This document shows, piece by piece, positions 26,995 to 35,532 of a DNA stretch of 64,000 bases. The DNA is taken from NCBI RefSeq assembly GCF_000718985.1, contig NZ_JODL01000027.1:3903-67902 (forward strand), given 5' to 3'. The DNA comes from Streptomyces megasporus (lineage in GTDB: Bacteria > Actinomycetota > Actinomycetes > Streptomycetales > Streptomycetaceae). Every line of letters starts with the position of its first letter. Positions within the stretch are counted from its first letter, which is position 1. The notes under the pieces were generated by a model that was not told where the DNA came from, did no database searches, and saw only the letters and a program-made list of their open reading frames with translations. A program made the position numbers and the translations under genes.

Positions 26995-27091
26995 TGCGTG
27001 GCCGTTACGGTAGGAGCGCCCTCATGGGGCGTCAATACGTGTGAAGGCCGGGATCGCAGCGACGGGAGAGGACTCTTGCTCAGAGGGCGCT

Positions 27092-27107
27092 GTTCAGGAT
27101 CATGAAT
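27092..27107. promoter_or_regulatory. Additional GTTCA-N6-TGAAT dyad
   Basis: GTTCAGGATCATGAAT, a weaker copy of the operator half-site pattern, in the gap between the dehydratase gene end and the symporter start. It could extend the symporter control region. Confidence 0.35.
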
Positions 27108-27155
27108 GACGGAACGCACGGCGGACGGCGTGGTCCGGTAGGGCGGCGCCCCTCC

Positions 27156-28178
27156 TCACACGGTGCTTCCGACCTCTTGGGCGCCGACCTCCTCCGCACC
27201 GGCCTGCCCGACGCCGGCCGTTCCCGCCTCACCGGACCCGACCCCACCGGACTCCGCCAGGAGGGCGTGCCCGCGCTCCACCAGGGCCGCCAACTCCTCG
27301 ACGTGCTCGGGGGCCGGTTCGCTCAACGGCGGCCGGACACCGCCCACGTCCGGACCACGCAACCGCACCCCGGCCTTGACCAGCGAGACCGCGTAGCCGC
27401 GTCCCTTGTTCCGCAGCTCCACCAGAGGGCGGTAGAAGCCGTCGAGGAGGCGGTGCGCCGTCGCGTCGTCGCCCTCCACCACGGCCCGCCGGAAGGCGAC
27501 GGCGATCTCCGGGGCGAAGCAGAAGGCGGCGGAGGAGTAGAGCGTGACCCCGATGCCCCGGTAGGCGAGGGCGGTGAGCTCGGCGGTGGGCAGCCCGTTG
27601 AAGTACAGGAACTCCCCGTCCGGTGCCGCGGCGCGCACGGCACTGACGATCCGCTGCATCAGGTCGAGGTCGCCGACGCCGTCCTTCAACCCGACGATCC
27701 GGGGATGACGGGCGAGTTCGACCACGGTCTCCGGGGTGAGGACGGCGTTGTCGCGCTGGTAGACGATGACGTCCAACCCCGCCGCGTCGGCGAGGGCCGT
27801 GTAGTGGGCCCGCAGCCCCGCCTGATCGGGGACGACGAGGTACGGGGGCATGGCGAGCAGTCCGTCGGCTCCCACCTCCCGTGCGGCGTGCGCGTACTGC
27901 ACGGCGAGGGCGGTGCCGTAGCCGACGCCCGCGACCACCGGCACCCGTCCGGCGGCCTCCGCCACCGCGGCGGAGACGCACTCGCGGAACTCGTCCGGGG
28001 TGAGGGCATGGAACTCGCCGGTGCCGCAGCACGTGAAGACGGCGGCGGCGCCGGCGTCGATGCCACGGCGCACGTGCGCGCGGAAGGTGTCGGTGTCGAG
28101 GGCGCCGTCCGGCCCGTACGCGGTGACGGGGAAGAAGAGCAGGCCATCGAGGCGGGTGGCGAGGGGGGCTGGCGTCAC
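27156..28178 (-). CDS. 5-dehydro-4-deoxyglucarate dehydratase (KdgD-type, DapA superfamily)
   Basis: The product is 340 residues from the GTG at 28178, four bases after AAGGGAG; the frame extends 13 codons further but lacks a ribosome site. DapA/NAL-fold signatures are GLLFFPVTAY, CCGTGEFHALTPDEF (50-64), GVGYGTALAVQYAHAAREVGADGLLAMPPYLV, VYQRDNAVLTPETV with the proton-relay Tyr140, and IVGLKDGVGDLDLMQRIV with Schiff-base Lys165. The combination GLLFFPVT ... CCGTGEF ... FNGLPTAE is specific for the dehydratase that converts 5-dehydro-4-deoxy-D-glucarate to 2,5-dioxopentanoate. It is divergent from uronate dehydrogenase and shares an operator with the symporter. Confidence 0.9.
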   Translation of the reverse strand: MTPAPLATRLDGLLFFPVTAYGPDGALDTDTFRAHVRRGIDAGAAAVFTCCGTGEFHALTPDEFRECVSAAVAEAAGRVPVVAGVGYGTALAVQYAHAAREVGADGLLAMPPYLVVPDQAGLRAHYTALADAAGLDVIVYQRDNAVLTPETVVELARHPRIVGLKDGVGDLDLMQRIVSAVRAAAPDGEFLYFNGLPTAELTALAYRGIGVTLYSSAAFCFAPEIAVAFRRAVVEGDDATAHRLLDGFYRPLVELRNKGRGYAVSLVKAGVRLRGPDVGGVRPPLSEPAPEHVEELAALVERGHALLAESGGVGSGEAGTAGVGQAGAEEVGAQEVGSTV

Positions 28179-28230
28179 GGCACTCCCTTGGCGTGCGGCA
28201 CGTCGGCCGACGTGCACAATGATGACCGAT

Positions 28231-28246
28231 GTTTATATTTATGAAC
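28231..28246. promoter_or_regulatory. Operator upstream of the KdgD-type gene
   Basis: On the minus strand it reads GTTCATAAATATAAAC, differing from the symporter site at only three positions, all G-to-A changes. It is 53 bp upstream of the GTG start in an unusually A/T-rich patch. Confidence 0.6.
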
Positions 28247-28349
28247 GTTGTCACGGTAGACCGAGGCTCGGGGGCGGTCAAGGCCGCCTCGGCGGGAATC
28301 ACGCCCAACAGCCGTAGGGGAAGAAAGAAAAGCCCACGTCCGCCTACTC

Positions 28350-28378
28350 TTGACGGTGGCCCGAGGACTCCTTAGCGT
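28350..28378 (+). promoter_or_regulatory. Possible promoter of uronate dehydrogenase
   Basis: TTGACG (28350-28355) and TAGCGT (28373-28378) are separated by 17 bases, a plausible vegetative promoter about 95 bp before the start codon. Confidence 0.35.
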
Positions 28379-28472
28379 GCCCAAGGATGTGAATACCGTC
28401 CACGCATGCGGACCACCGGATCGTCTCCGCACCGCATGCGTCGCCCCGCTCACCGCACCGAGGAGAACGTCC

Positions 28473-29309
28473 ATGCCCTCTCCCCGTACCGTCCTGCTCA
28501 CCGGCGCCGCGGGCGGCCTCGGCACGCTGATGCGGGGGTTGCTGCCCTCCTACGGCTACACGCTGCGGCTCCTCGACGTCGTCCCCGTCGAGCCGCTTCC
28601 CGGAGAGGACGGACAGGAGCGGACCGAGGAGGTGATCACCGCCGACCTCGCGGACCGCGCGGCGCTGCGCGAGGCCGTGCGAGGTGTGGACGCCATCGTC
28701 CACCTGGCCGGGATCTCCCTGGAGGCCTCCTTCGAGAAGATCCTGCGGGCCAACATCGAGGGCACCTACAACCTCTACGAGGCGGCCCGCGAGGAGGGCG
28801 TGCGCCGCGTCGTGTTCGCCTCCTCCAACCACGCCGTCGGCTACACCCCGCGCCCGCGCGAGGGGGACCCGCTGATCCCCGTCGACGTCCCCCACCGTCC
28901 CGACACCTTCTACGGCCTGTCGAAGTGCTTCGGCGAGGACCTGGCCCAGCTCTACTGGGACCGGCACGGCATCGAGACCGTCTCCGTCCGCATCGGCTCC
29001 TGCTTCCCCGAGCCCACGTCGGTGCGGATGCTCTCGGTCTGGATGAGCCCGGCCGACGGCGCCCGCCTCTTCCACGCCGCGCTGACCGCCGAGGGCGTCG
29101 GCCACACCGTCGTCCACGGCTCCTCGGCCAACACCCGGCTGTGGTGGGACCTCTCCTCGGCACGGGCCCTGGGGTACGAGCCCCGGGACGACTCCGAGCC
29201 GTACGCGGCGAAGCTCATCGCCGAGCAGGGGGAACTCGATCCGGACAACCCCGAGCACACGTACCTGGGTGGGCACTTCACGACCAACCCGCCCATCTGG
29301 CCGCACTGA
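28473..29309 (+). CDS. udh: Uronate dehydrogenase (NAD-dependent epimerase/dehydratase family)
   Basis: The 278-residue product starts at the ATG at 28473, seven bases after AGGAG. It is an extended-SDR: TGAAGGLG (10-17) binds NAD, IVHLAGISLEASFEKILRANIEGTYN is the adenine-side region, FASSNHAVGY carries the catalytic Ser, and YGLSK gives Tyr147/Lys151. LWWDLSSARALGYEPRDDSE and the short length (no large substrate domain) match bacterial uronate dehydrogenases, which oxidise glucuronate or galacturonate to the aldarolactone. Together with the dehydratase next door it forms the oxidative uronate route; the intervening aldarate dehydratase is not in this window. Confidence 0.88.
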   Translation: MPSPRTVLLTGAAGGLGTLMRGLLPSYGYTLRLLDVVPVEPLPGEDGQERTEEVITADLADRAALREAVRGVDAIVHLAGISLEASFEKILRANIEGTYNLYEAAREEGVRRVVFASSNHAVGYTPRPREGDPLIPVDVPHRPDTFYGLSKCFGEDLAQLYWDRHGIETVSVRIGSCFPEPTSVRMLSVWMSPADGARLFHAALTAEGVGHTVVHGSSANTRLWWDLSSARALGYEPRDDSEPYAAKLIAEQGELDPDNPEHTYLGGHFTTNPPIWPH

Positions 29310-29349
29310 GCGGCCGGGCCCCGGGGCGGCTCCTCGTCGCGCGTGCGTC

Positions 29350-30207
29350 TCAGGTCGCCGCCGGCACCGCCTCGGAGGTCACCGATGCCGGCTCGGGAGC
29401 CACCGCCAGGGCCGTGGGGCACACCACGGGGGTGCCGTGGACGGGGTCGGTGAGGATGGTGCTCTCCACCCCGTACAGGGCGCGCACCAGGTCGGGGGTC
29501 ATGATCTCCGCGGGGGCGCCCTGTGCGACGATCCGCCCGTCCGACAGCGCCAGCATGTGGTCGGCGTAGCGGCAGGCCGTGGTCAGGTCGTGGAGGACGA
29601 GCACCACCGTGCGGCCCCGGGCGGCGAGACCGCGGACCATCTCCAGGACCTCCAACTGGTGGCCGATGTCGAGGGCGGAGGTCGGCTCGTCCAACATCAG
29701 GATCTCGGTGTCCTGCGCCACCGCCATCGCGATCCAGGCGCGCTGCCGCTGACCTCCGGAGAGCGTCTCCAGCCGCCGGTCCGCCAGTTCCCTCAGATCG
29801 GCCGCGTCCAGCGCCGCCTCCACGGCCTCGGCGTCGGCCTTCGACCACTGGCGCAGCAGCCCCTGGTGCGGCTGGCGGCCGTAACGCACCAGGTCGCGCA
29901 CCGTCAGCCCGTCCGGCGCCGTGGCCGACTGCGGCAGCAGGCCGACCGTGCGGGCCACCTCCCGCGTGGAGATCGAGGCGAGTTCCCGGCCGTTCAGCAG
30001 CACCGCGCCCTCGCGCGGCGCCAGGAGCCGCGCGAGCCCGCTGAGCAGCGTCGACTTGCCGCAGCCGTTGGGGCCGACGATCGCGGTGACCCGGTGCGGC
30101 GGCAGTTCGACGTCCAACTCCCGCACGACCGGGGTGTGCCCGTGGGCGAGCGTGAGGGAGGCGGTCTCCAGCCGGCGGGCCTCGGTCATGGTGTTCACGG
30201 GCTTCAC
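29350..30207 (-). CDS. Iron-siderophore ABC transporter ATP-binding protein (FecE-like), system 1
   Basis: The product is 285 residues from the GTG at 30207, which overlaps the permease stop (GTGA) and has AGGAGGAC upstream; an ATG six codons in is an alternative. All ATPase motifs are intact: GPNGCGKST (Walker A), LLPQSATAPDGLTVRDLVRYGRQPHQGLLRQWS (Q-loop region), LSGGQRQRAWIAMAVAQ (signature), ILMLDEPTSALD (Walker B) and VLHDL (switch His). The GRxPHQ pattern is typical of ferric-siderophore ATPases. It is the last gene of a permease-permease-ATPase operon. Confidence 0.93.
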   Translation of the reverse strand: MKPVNTMTEARRLETASLTLAHGHTPVVRELDVELPPHRVTAIVGPNGCGKSTLLSGLARLLAPREGAVLLNGRELASISTREVARTVGLLPQSATAPDGLTVRDLVRYGRQPHQGLLRQWSKADAEAVEAALDAADLRELADRRLETLSGGQRQRAWIAMAVAQDTEILMLDEPTSALDIGHQLEVLEMVRGLAARGRTVVLVLHDLTTACRYADHMLALSDGRIVAQGAPAEIMTPDLVRALYGVESTILTDPVHGTPVVCPTALAVAPEPASVTSEAVPAAT

Positions 30208-31385
30208 GGGGTCCTCCTCGTGCGGGTGGTGAGCAGCAGCCACAGCAGGTACGGGCCTCCGACGACGGCGGTGACCAGACCCACGGGAATCTCCAGCGGG
30301 GCCATCACGGTCCTGCCGATCAGGTCGGCCAGCAGCGTGAAGACGGCTCCGGCGAGCGCGGAGGTGAGGACGGGCACCGGTCCGGGCCCGGTCAGGCGAC
30401 GGGCGGCCTCGGGCGCGGCCAGGGCGATCATGCCGAGCGGGCCGGCGACGGCCACGGCCAGTCCGGCGCAGACGACGGAGGTGAGGAGCACCGCCACGCG
30501 CAGGGGCCGCACCCGCACGCCCAGCCCGGTGGCGACGGCGTCGGAGAAGCGGAGCACGTTCAACCGGCGTCCCAGGACCACCGCGAGCGGCAGGCAGACG
30601 AGCAGTCCGACCTCCAGCACCGTGACCGCCGTCTGGGAGCGGCTGTTGAGGGTGCCGACCGTCCAGGCGAACGCGGCGTTCGCCGCGTCGATCCGGGCTC
30701 GGGACAGGATCAGGTTCGTCACGGCGCCGAAGACCGCGCCGACGCCCAGCCCCACGACGAGGAAACGGTAGCCGCGCTGTCCGGCTCCCCCGCTGAGGGC
30801 GAGGGTGAGCACGGCGGCCGTGGCCGCGCCGGTCAGGGCCGTCGCCGAGGGCAGCAGGCTGGTGGAGGAGGAGACGATGCCGGCGACCGCGAACGCGGTC
30901 GCGCCGTTGTTCAGTCCCACGGTGTCCGGGGTGGCCAACCGGTTTCCCGAGAGCGTCTGCATCAGGCAACCGGCCACGCCCAAGGCCGCGCCGACCGTGA
31001 TCCCGGCCTCGATCCGCGGCATCCGCAACTCCTCCACGACCAGCAGGTCGCGTGGGCTGCCGCTGCCCAGCACCGCCGCGCGCAGGGCGTCGAGCGGGGC
31101 CACGGCGATGTCCCCGACGGCCAGGCACACCGTGCCCACCGCGACCAGGAGCAGCGCGAGCACGGCGCCGGCGAGCAGTGGTCTGAGGGGCACGAGGACG
31201 GAGAGGCCGCCCGTGGCCAGTCGGAACGTGCCGGGCGGCGCGGCGGGCACGGGCGGTGCGACCGACTCCCGCGGCGGGCGTGGGGCGGGCACATCGACGG
31301 ACGGCGTGCCCATGGGCATCCCGGTGAGCGTCTCCGTGGGCGTCTCCGTCGGTGTCTTCGGCGAGGTCTTCGGCGGGGTCTTCAC
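30204..31385 (-). CDS. FecCD-family iron-siderophore permease, system 1
   Basis: The 393-residue product starts at a GTG overlapping the stop of the upstream permease. About 60 residues precede the first membrane segment, beginning with a Thr/Pro repeat (KTSPKTPTETPTETLTG), which is unusual for this family. The membrane part is typical: LRMPRIEAGITVGAALGVAGCLMQTLSGNRLATPDTVGLNNGA, WTVGTLNSRS and GMIALAAPEAARRLTG near the C-terminus, with about ten helices. It forms a heterodimeric channel with the permease encoded just upstream. Confidence 0.92.
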   Translation of the reverse strand: MKTPPKTSPKTPTETPTETLTGMPMGTPSVDVPAPRPPRESVAPPVPAAPPGTFRLATGGLSVLVPLRPLLAGAVLALLLVAVGTVCLAVGDIAVAPLDALRAAVLGSGSPRDLLVVEELRMPRIEAGITVGAALGVAGCLMQTLSGNRLATPDTVGLNNGATAFAVAGIVSSSTSLLPSATALTGAATAAVLTLALSGGAGQRGYRFLVVGLGVGAVFGAVTNLILSRARIDAANAAFAWTVGTLNSRSQTAVTVLEVGLLVCLPLAVVLGRRLNVLRFSDAVATGLGVRVRPLRVAVLLTSVVCAGLAVAVAGPLGMIALAAPEAARRLTGPGPVPVLTSALAGAVFTLLADLIGRTVMAPLEIPVGLVTAVVGGPYLLWLLLTTRTRRTP

Positions 31386-32380
31386 AGCGCGGGCAACCTC
31401 GAGGAGCGGACGACGGCGACCAGGACCGGGGCGCCGAACAGCGCGGTCATCACGCCCAGCGGCATCTCGTACGGGCGGACGACCAGCCGCGAGACCACGT
31501 CGGCGAGCAGGACCACGGCCGGCCCCAGCAGCACCGACACGGCCAGCAGCCGCCTCAGGTCCGGTCCGACCAGCGCCCGGGCCACGAAGGGCACCACCAG
31601 GCCGACGAAGGCGACCGGACCGGCGATCGCGGTGGCCCCGCCGACCAGCAGGGCGACGGACGTGACGGCCGCCGCGCGCACCCGGCGCGGGCGGTGGCCG
31701 AGTCCGGTGGCCACGTCGTCCCCGAGGGTGAGCGCGGACAGCGCGGGGCTCACCGCGACGGCCACGACCAGACCGAGCAGCAGGACGGGCAGCACGGCGA
31801 GGAGGTCGTCGGTGTCGCGTCCCGCGACCGAGCCCACCGTCCAGAACCGGATCTCGTCCGCGGCCCGCTGGTTCGCCAGGAGCAGCACGGAGGAGGCCGC
31901 GCCCATCAGTCCGCTGAAGGCCGCGCCGGCCAGGACCAGTCGGACCGGGTCGTCGCCCGCTCCGCGCAGCCGGGCGGCGCCCAGGGCGAGCAGACAGCCG
32001 GCCGCGGCGCCGAGCACGGCGACGTAGGGGGCCACGGTCGTGGCGCTCGCGCCGAGCACGATCGCGAGGACGACGGCGAAGGACGCTCCGGCGCTCACCC
32101 CGAGCAGTCCGGGCTCGGCGAGCGGGTTGCGGGCGGTGGCCTGCAGGACGGCTCCGGCGACGCCGAGGGCGACCCCGACGGCGATCGCCACGACGGTGCG
32201 CGGCAGCCGCAGTTCCAGCACGGTGAAACGGGCGTCCGCGTCACCGCCGCCGAGTACCACCTCGGCGGCTCGGGCGGGGCCGATGTCACCGGCCCCGACG
32301 AGCAGGCCGGCCACCGCGACGACCAGCAGCACGCCGGACGCCGGCAGCAGGCCGCGCAGCAGAGTCTTACGGAGCGTCAC
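31382..32380 (-). CDS. FecCD-family iron-siderophore permease, system 1
   Basis: The product is 332 residues from the GTG at 32380 with AAGG six bases upstream; the frame extends nine codons further into the promoter region, which I reject because an iron box lies there. It shows LRLPRTVVAIAVGVALGVAGAVLQATARNPLAEPGLLGVSAGASFAVV, FWTVGSVAGRD, GPVAFVGLVVPFVARALVGPDLRR and PYEMPLGVMTALFGAPV, the standard FecCD/BtuC signatures. It is the first gene of the importer operon, divergent from the binding-protein gene and probably iron-repressed. Confidence 0.93.
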   Translation of the reverse strand: MTLRKTLLRGLLPASGVLLVVAVAGLLVGAGDIGPARAAEVVLGGGDADARFTVLELRLPRTVVAIAVGVALGVAGAVLQATARNPLAEPGLLGVSAGASFAVVLAIVLGASATTVAPYVAVLGAAAGCLLALGAARLRGAGDDPVRLVLAGAAFSGLMGAASSVLLLANQRAADEIRFWTVGSVAGRDTDDLLAVLPVLLLGLVVAVAVSPALSALTLGDDVATGLGHRPRRVRAAAVTSVALLVGGATAIAGPVAFVGLVVPFVARALVGPDLRRLLAVSVLLGPAVVLLADVVSRLVVRPYEMPLGVMTALFGAPVLVAVVRSSRLPAL

Positions 32381-32410
32381 ACCACACCTTCTCGATGGCC
32401 GATACATTGG

Positions 32411-32429
32411 TTAGGTTAGCCTACGCTCA
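32411..32429. promoter_or_regulatory. Iron box (DmdR/IdeR-type), divergent importer 1
   Basis: TTAGGTTAGCCTACGCTCA, 31 bp upstream of the permease start and 35 bp upstream of the binding-protein start. It keeps the TTAGGTTAG half of the actinobacterial iron box and would allow iron-dependent repression of both directions. Confidence 0.6.
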
Positions 32430-32463
32430 TCTACCGGCACCATCCCCGTTCAGGAGATCCACC

Positions 32464-33423
32464 ATGTTCCGCTCCCCCCTGCCCCGAGCCGGCCGTTTTC
32501 TCCAGGTCACCGCTGTTGCTGCGCTGGTCATGGGGGTGAGTGCATGCGGAGGGTCAGGTTCCGCGGACGGCGGCGACGACGGCGGAGACAAGGGCCGGCA
32601 GTCGACCCGCTCGGTCGAGACCGCCTACGGGACGGTGAAGGTGCCGTCCGAGCCGAAGCGCGTCGTCGCTCTCGGTGACACCTCGCTGGACACCGCCCTG
32701 TACCTCGGCGTCGAACCGGTCGGCACGAGCAGCGCCCGCGGCGCGGACACCGCGCCCGGCTACCTGGGAGCGAAGGCGGAGTCGATCCCGCTGGTCGCCA
32801 CGGTGCAGGAGCCCAACATCGAGGCGATCCTCAAGGCCGACCCCGACCTGATCCTCGCCGCGCCGCGGATGGAGAAGTCCCAGTACGAGGCCCTCAAGGC
32901 CGTGGCCCCCACCGTCGTCCCGAAGAACGAGACCTGGAAGCAGCCGGCGGAGACCTACGCCGAGGCCCTGGGCGAGAAGGAGGCGTTCGACAAGAAGATC
33001 GACGCCCTGCTGGACCGCGCGGCCGACGCCGCCGGCGGGGAGGACCCGGGCACGGCCGTGGTGGTCCGCTGGATGCCCGCCGGCCCCATGGTGATGAACG
33101 CCGACAACATGCCCAGCAGCCTGCTGAAGGAGGCCGGGGCCACGCTCATGCCGATCGCGGAGGACCTGGACTCGCCCCACTCGGACGCGCTGTCCCTGGA
33201 GAACCTCGACAAGATCGACGCCGACCACGTCTTCGTCGCCACCCTCAACGCCGAGGGCAGGAAGGCCCTGGAGTCGGCGGAGAAGCAGAAGTCGTTCACC
33301 CGGCTGAAGGCCGTGCGGAACGACGAGGTCAGCGGCGTCGACGGCCAGGTGTGGAGCAGCAGCGCGGGTCTGTACGCGATGGAGAAGGTCGTCGAGGACA
33401 TCGAGGCCGCGTACGCCGAGTGA
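32464..33423 (+). CDS. Iron-siderophore ABC substrate-binding lipoprotein, system 1
   Basis: The product is 319 residues from the ATG at 32464, behind AGGAG. A signal peptide ends in the lipobox GVSAC (Cys at about residue 28), followed by a Gly/Asp-rich linker. The fold is a type 3 helical-backbone binding protein: KVPSEPKRVVALGDTSLDTALYLGVEPVGTS, NIEAILKADPDLILAA and ADHVFVATLNAEG. It should capture a ferric siderophore (possibly a xenosiderophore, because a second system lies with the des genes) and feed the divergent permeases. A strong terminator hairpin follows. Confidence 0.93.
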   Translation: MFRSPLPRAGRFLQVTAVAALVMGVSACGGSGSADGGDDGGDKGRQSTRSVETAYGTVKVPSEPKRVVALGDTSLDTALYLGVEPVGTSSARGADTAPGYLGAKAESIPLVATVQEPNIEAILKADPDLILAAPRMEKSQYEALKAVAPTVVPKNETWKQPAETYAEALGEKEAFDKKIDALLDRAADAAGGEDPGTAVVVRWMPAGPMVMNADNMPSSLLKEAGATLMPIAEDLDSPHSDALSLENLDKIDADHVFVATLNAEGRKALESAEKQKSFTRLKAVRNDEVSGVDGQVWSSSAGLYAMEKVVEDIEAAYAE

Positions 33424-33429
33424 ACCGGT

Positions 33430-33464
33430 GGTCGTGCCCGGCACCCGAGGTGCCGGGCACGACC
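33430..33464. terminator. Terminator after siderophore-binding protein gene
   Basis: A 16-bp perfect stem (GGTCGTGCCCGGCACC at 33430-33445 and its complement at 33449-33464) with loop CGA. It is shared by two convergent genes. Confidence 0.75.
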
Positions 33465-33485
33465 GGACCGGACGGACCGCCGGTC

Positions 33486-34115
33486 TCAGTGACCGCGCGC
33501 GATCCACTCCTCCAGATGCGGGGCCTCGGCCCCGATGGTGGTGGACTCCCCGTGCCCGGTGCGCACCACCGTCTCCGGCGGCAGGGTCAACAGCCTGCCG
33601 CGGATGGAGTCGATGATCGTCGGGAAGTCCGAGAAGGACCGCCCGGTCGCGCCGGGCCCGCCGGCGAAGAGGGTGTCGCCGGTGAACACCGTGCCCAGCG
33701 CCGGGGCGTACAGGCACACCGCGCCGGGGGCGTGACCGGGGGTGTGCAGCACGGTCAGCTCGGTGCCGGCCACGGTGATCGTCTGCCCGTCGGACAACTC
33801 ACCGTCCGGCGCCCGGTCGGGGTGGGTCATCTCCCACAGCGGCCGGTCGTCCGGGTGGAGCAGGATCGGCGCGCCGGTGGCCTCGGCCAGCGCGGGGGCG
33901 GCGTCGATGTGGTCGTTGTGGGCGTGGGTGCACACGATCGCGACCGTCCGCCGGCCGGCGAGGACGCGTTCGATGGCGGCGGCGTCGTGGGCGGCGTCGA
34001 TGACGATCGCCTCGGCGTCGTCGCCGACGATCCACACGTTGTTGTCCACGTCCCAGGTGCCGCCGTCCAGGCTGAAGGTGCCCGAGGTGGTCAGGTGGTC
34101 GATCCGGGCCGCCAT
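33486..34115 (-). CDS. MBL-fold hydrolase, mycothiol formaldehyde-pathway partner
   Basis: The 209-residue product starts at an ATG sharing one base with the stop of the formaldehyde dehydrogenase gene (TGATG). THAHNDHID carries metal ligands H64, H66, D68 and H69; HTPGHAPG, FTGDTLF and RTGHGEST supply the remaining histidines and aspartate of the binuclear site. The size and the glyoxalase-II-like pattern fit a thioester hydrolase. Its invariable pairing with mycothiol-dependent formaldehyde dehydrogenase suggests it hydrolyses S-formyl-mycothiol. That substrate is inferred from gene fusion-like coupling. Confidence 0.9.
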   Translation of the reverse strand: MAARIDHLTTSGTFSLDGGTWDVDNNVWIVGDDAEAIVIDAAHDAAAIERVLAGRRTVAIVCTHAHNDHIDAAPALAEATGAPILLHPDDRPLWEMTHPDRAPDGELSDGQTITVAGTELTVLHTPGHAPGAVCLYAPALGTVFTGDTLFAGGPGATGRSFSDFPTIIDSIRGRLLTLPPETVVRTGHGESTTIGAEAPHLEEWIARGH

Positions 34116-35200
34116 CAGAACACCACCACCGAACGCAGCACGTCTCCGGCGTTCATCCGATCGAACGCCTCCTCCACCTGGTCCAGGGCGACGGTCTCGG
34201 TGACGAAGGCCTCCAGGTCCAGGCGGCCCTGCAGGTAGAGGTCGACGAGCATCGGGAAGTCCCGGCTGGGCAGGCAGTCGCCGTACCAGGAGGACTTCAG
34301 CGCGCCGCCGCGGCCGAAGACGTCCAGCAGCGGCAGTTCCAGCTTCATCTCGGGGGTGGGCACTCCCACCAGCACCACCGTCCCGGCCAGGTCACGGGCG
34401 TAGAACGCCTGCCGGTAGGTCTCCGGCACCCCCACCGCGTCGATGACCACGTCCGCGCCGTGCCCGCCGGTCAGCTCCCGCACCGCCTCCACCGCGTCGT
34501 TCTCGCGGGAGTTGACGGTGTGGGTGGCGCCCAGCTTCCGGGCCACCTCCAGCTTGCGGTCGTCGATGTCGACGGCGATGATCCGCGCGGCGCCGGCCAG
34601 GTTCGCGCCCATCACCGACGCCCCGCCCACGCCGCCGCAGCCGATCACGGCCACGCTGTCGCCGCGCTGCACGTTCCCGGTGTTCAGCGCGGCCCCCAGA
34701 CCGGCCATCACCCCGCAGCCCAGCAGTCCGGCCACCGCCGCCGACGCGGACGGGTCGACCTTGGTGCACTGCCCGGCGTGGACCAGGGTCTTCTCCGCGA
34801 ACGCCCCGATGCCCAGGGCGGCGGTCAGTTCGGTGCCGTCCTCCAGGGTCATCTTCCGCGCCGCGTTGTGGGTGTCGAAGCAGTACCACGGCCGCCCGCG
34901 CCGGCAGGCGCGGCACTGGCCGCACACCGCGCGCCAGTTGAGGATCACGAAGTCGCCGGGCGCCACCTCGTCCACGCCCTCGCCGACCGCCTCCACCACG
35001 CCCGCGGCCTCGTGGCCGAGCAGGAACGGGAAGTCGTCGGAGATCCCGCCCTGACGGTAGTGGTAGTCGGTGTGGCACACCCCGCAGGCCTGGATCTTCA
35101 CCACCGCCTCCCCCGGCCCCGGATCCGGCACCACGATCGTCTCCACGGTGACCGGTTGGTTCTTGCCCCGGGCGACGACCGCCCGCACCTTCTGCGACAT
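34115..35200 (-). CDS. mscR: S-(hydroxymethyl)mycothiol dehydrogenase
   Basis: The 361-residue product is a zinc-dependent medium-chain alcohol dehydrogenase. GVCHTDYH (Cys42) and GHEAAG (His63-Glu64) give the catalytic zinc site, and Cys93, 96, 99 and 107 ([15 protein letters not shown]) the structural zinc. The NAD-binding loop is IGCGGVGG. The sequence [14 protein letters not shown] at the N-terminus and [15 protein letters not shown] near the C-terminus are typical of the mycothiol-dependent formaldehyde dehydrogenase/nitrosomycothiol reductase of actinobacteria. It detoxifies formaldehyde adducts in the cytosol with the coupled MBL hydrolase. Confidence 0.95.
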   Translation of the reverse strand: MSQKVRAVVARGKNQPVTVETIVVPDPGPGEAVVKIQACGVCHTDYHYRQGGISDDFPFLLGHEAAGVVEAVGEGVDEVAPGDFVILNWRAVCGQCRACRRGRPWYCFDTHNAARKMTLEDGTELTAALGIGAFAEKTLVHAGQCTKVDPSASAAVAGLLGCGVMAGLGAALNTGNVQRGDSVAVIGCGGVGGASVMGANLAGAARIIAVDIDDRKLEVARKLGATHTVNSRENDAVEAVRELTGGHGADVVIDAVGVPETYRQAFYARDLAGTVVLVGVPTPEMKLELPLLDVFGRGGALKSSWYGDCLPSRDFPMLVDLYLQGRLDLEAFVTETVALDQVEEAFDRMNAGDVLRSVVVF

Positions 35201-35532
35201 TCCTGTGCGACCTCTCTCACTCAGTCGACGGGCCGGTCACCGGGCCGCCGTCTCCCGACGACCCGGTGGTGCCGTCCCATCCAGGTCTACCGGTGACCTG
35301 GGAACCATCCAAACACGCGGGGGTCCTCGGACGGCCCCCCGGTCCCGACGAGCCCCTCCGGTGTGCCGGAGGGGCCGAGGGAGAACCGAGAGAGAGCCGA
35401 GGGAGAGCCGGGGCGTCCCGCGCTCCCGGCCGGTCCGGCCGGCGGTCGCGCACGGAGCCGTCGAAGGCCGGCCCGTTTGTCATGAACGCCCCGTGCCTTC
35501 CCTCGTCCGAGGCGGGGGGGGGAGGCCCCGGA
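35201..35532. other. 332-bp intergenic stretch without a credible gene
   Basis: It contains the upstream region of the mycothiol dehydrogenase gene, a 10-bp hairpin at 35352-35375, and a purine-rich run of degenerate GAGCCGAGGGA units around 35375-35410. Open frames here are short and lack ribosome sites and coding composition. Confidence 0.5.
35352..35375. terminator. Hairpin downstream of the TauE/SafE gene
   Basis: GCCCCTCCGG (35352-35361) pairs perfectly with CCGGAGGGGC (35366-35375), loop TGTG. It is placed about 160 bp past the end of the minus-strand exporter gene. Confidence 0.5.

Noticed and set aside
28344..29306. Minus-strand open frame opposite uronate dehydrogenase
   Set aside because: Antisense shadow with no ribosome site or family motif; the plus-strand gene carries all catalytic residues.
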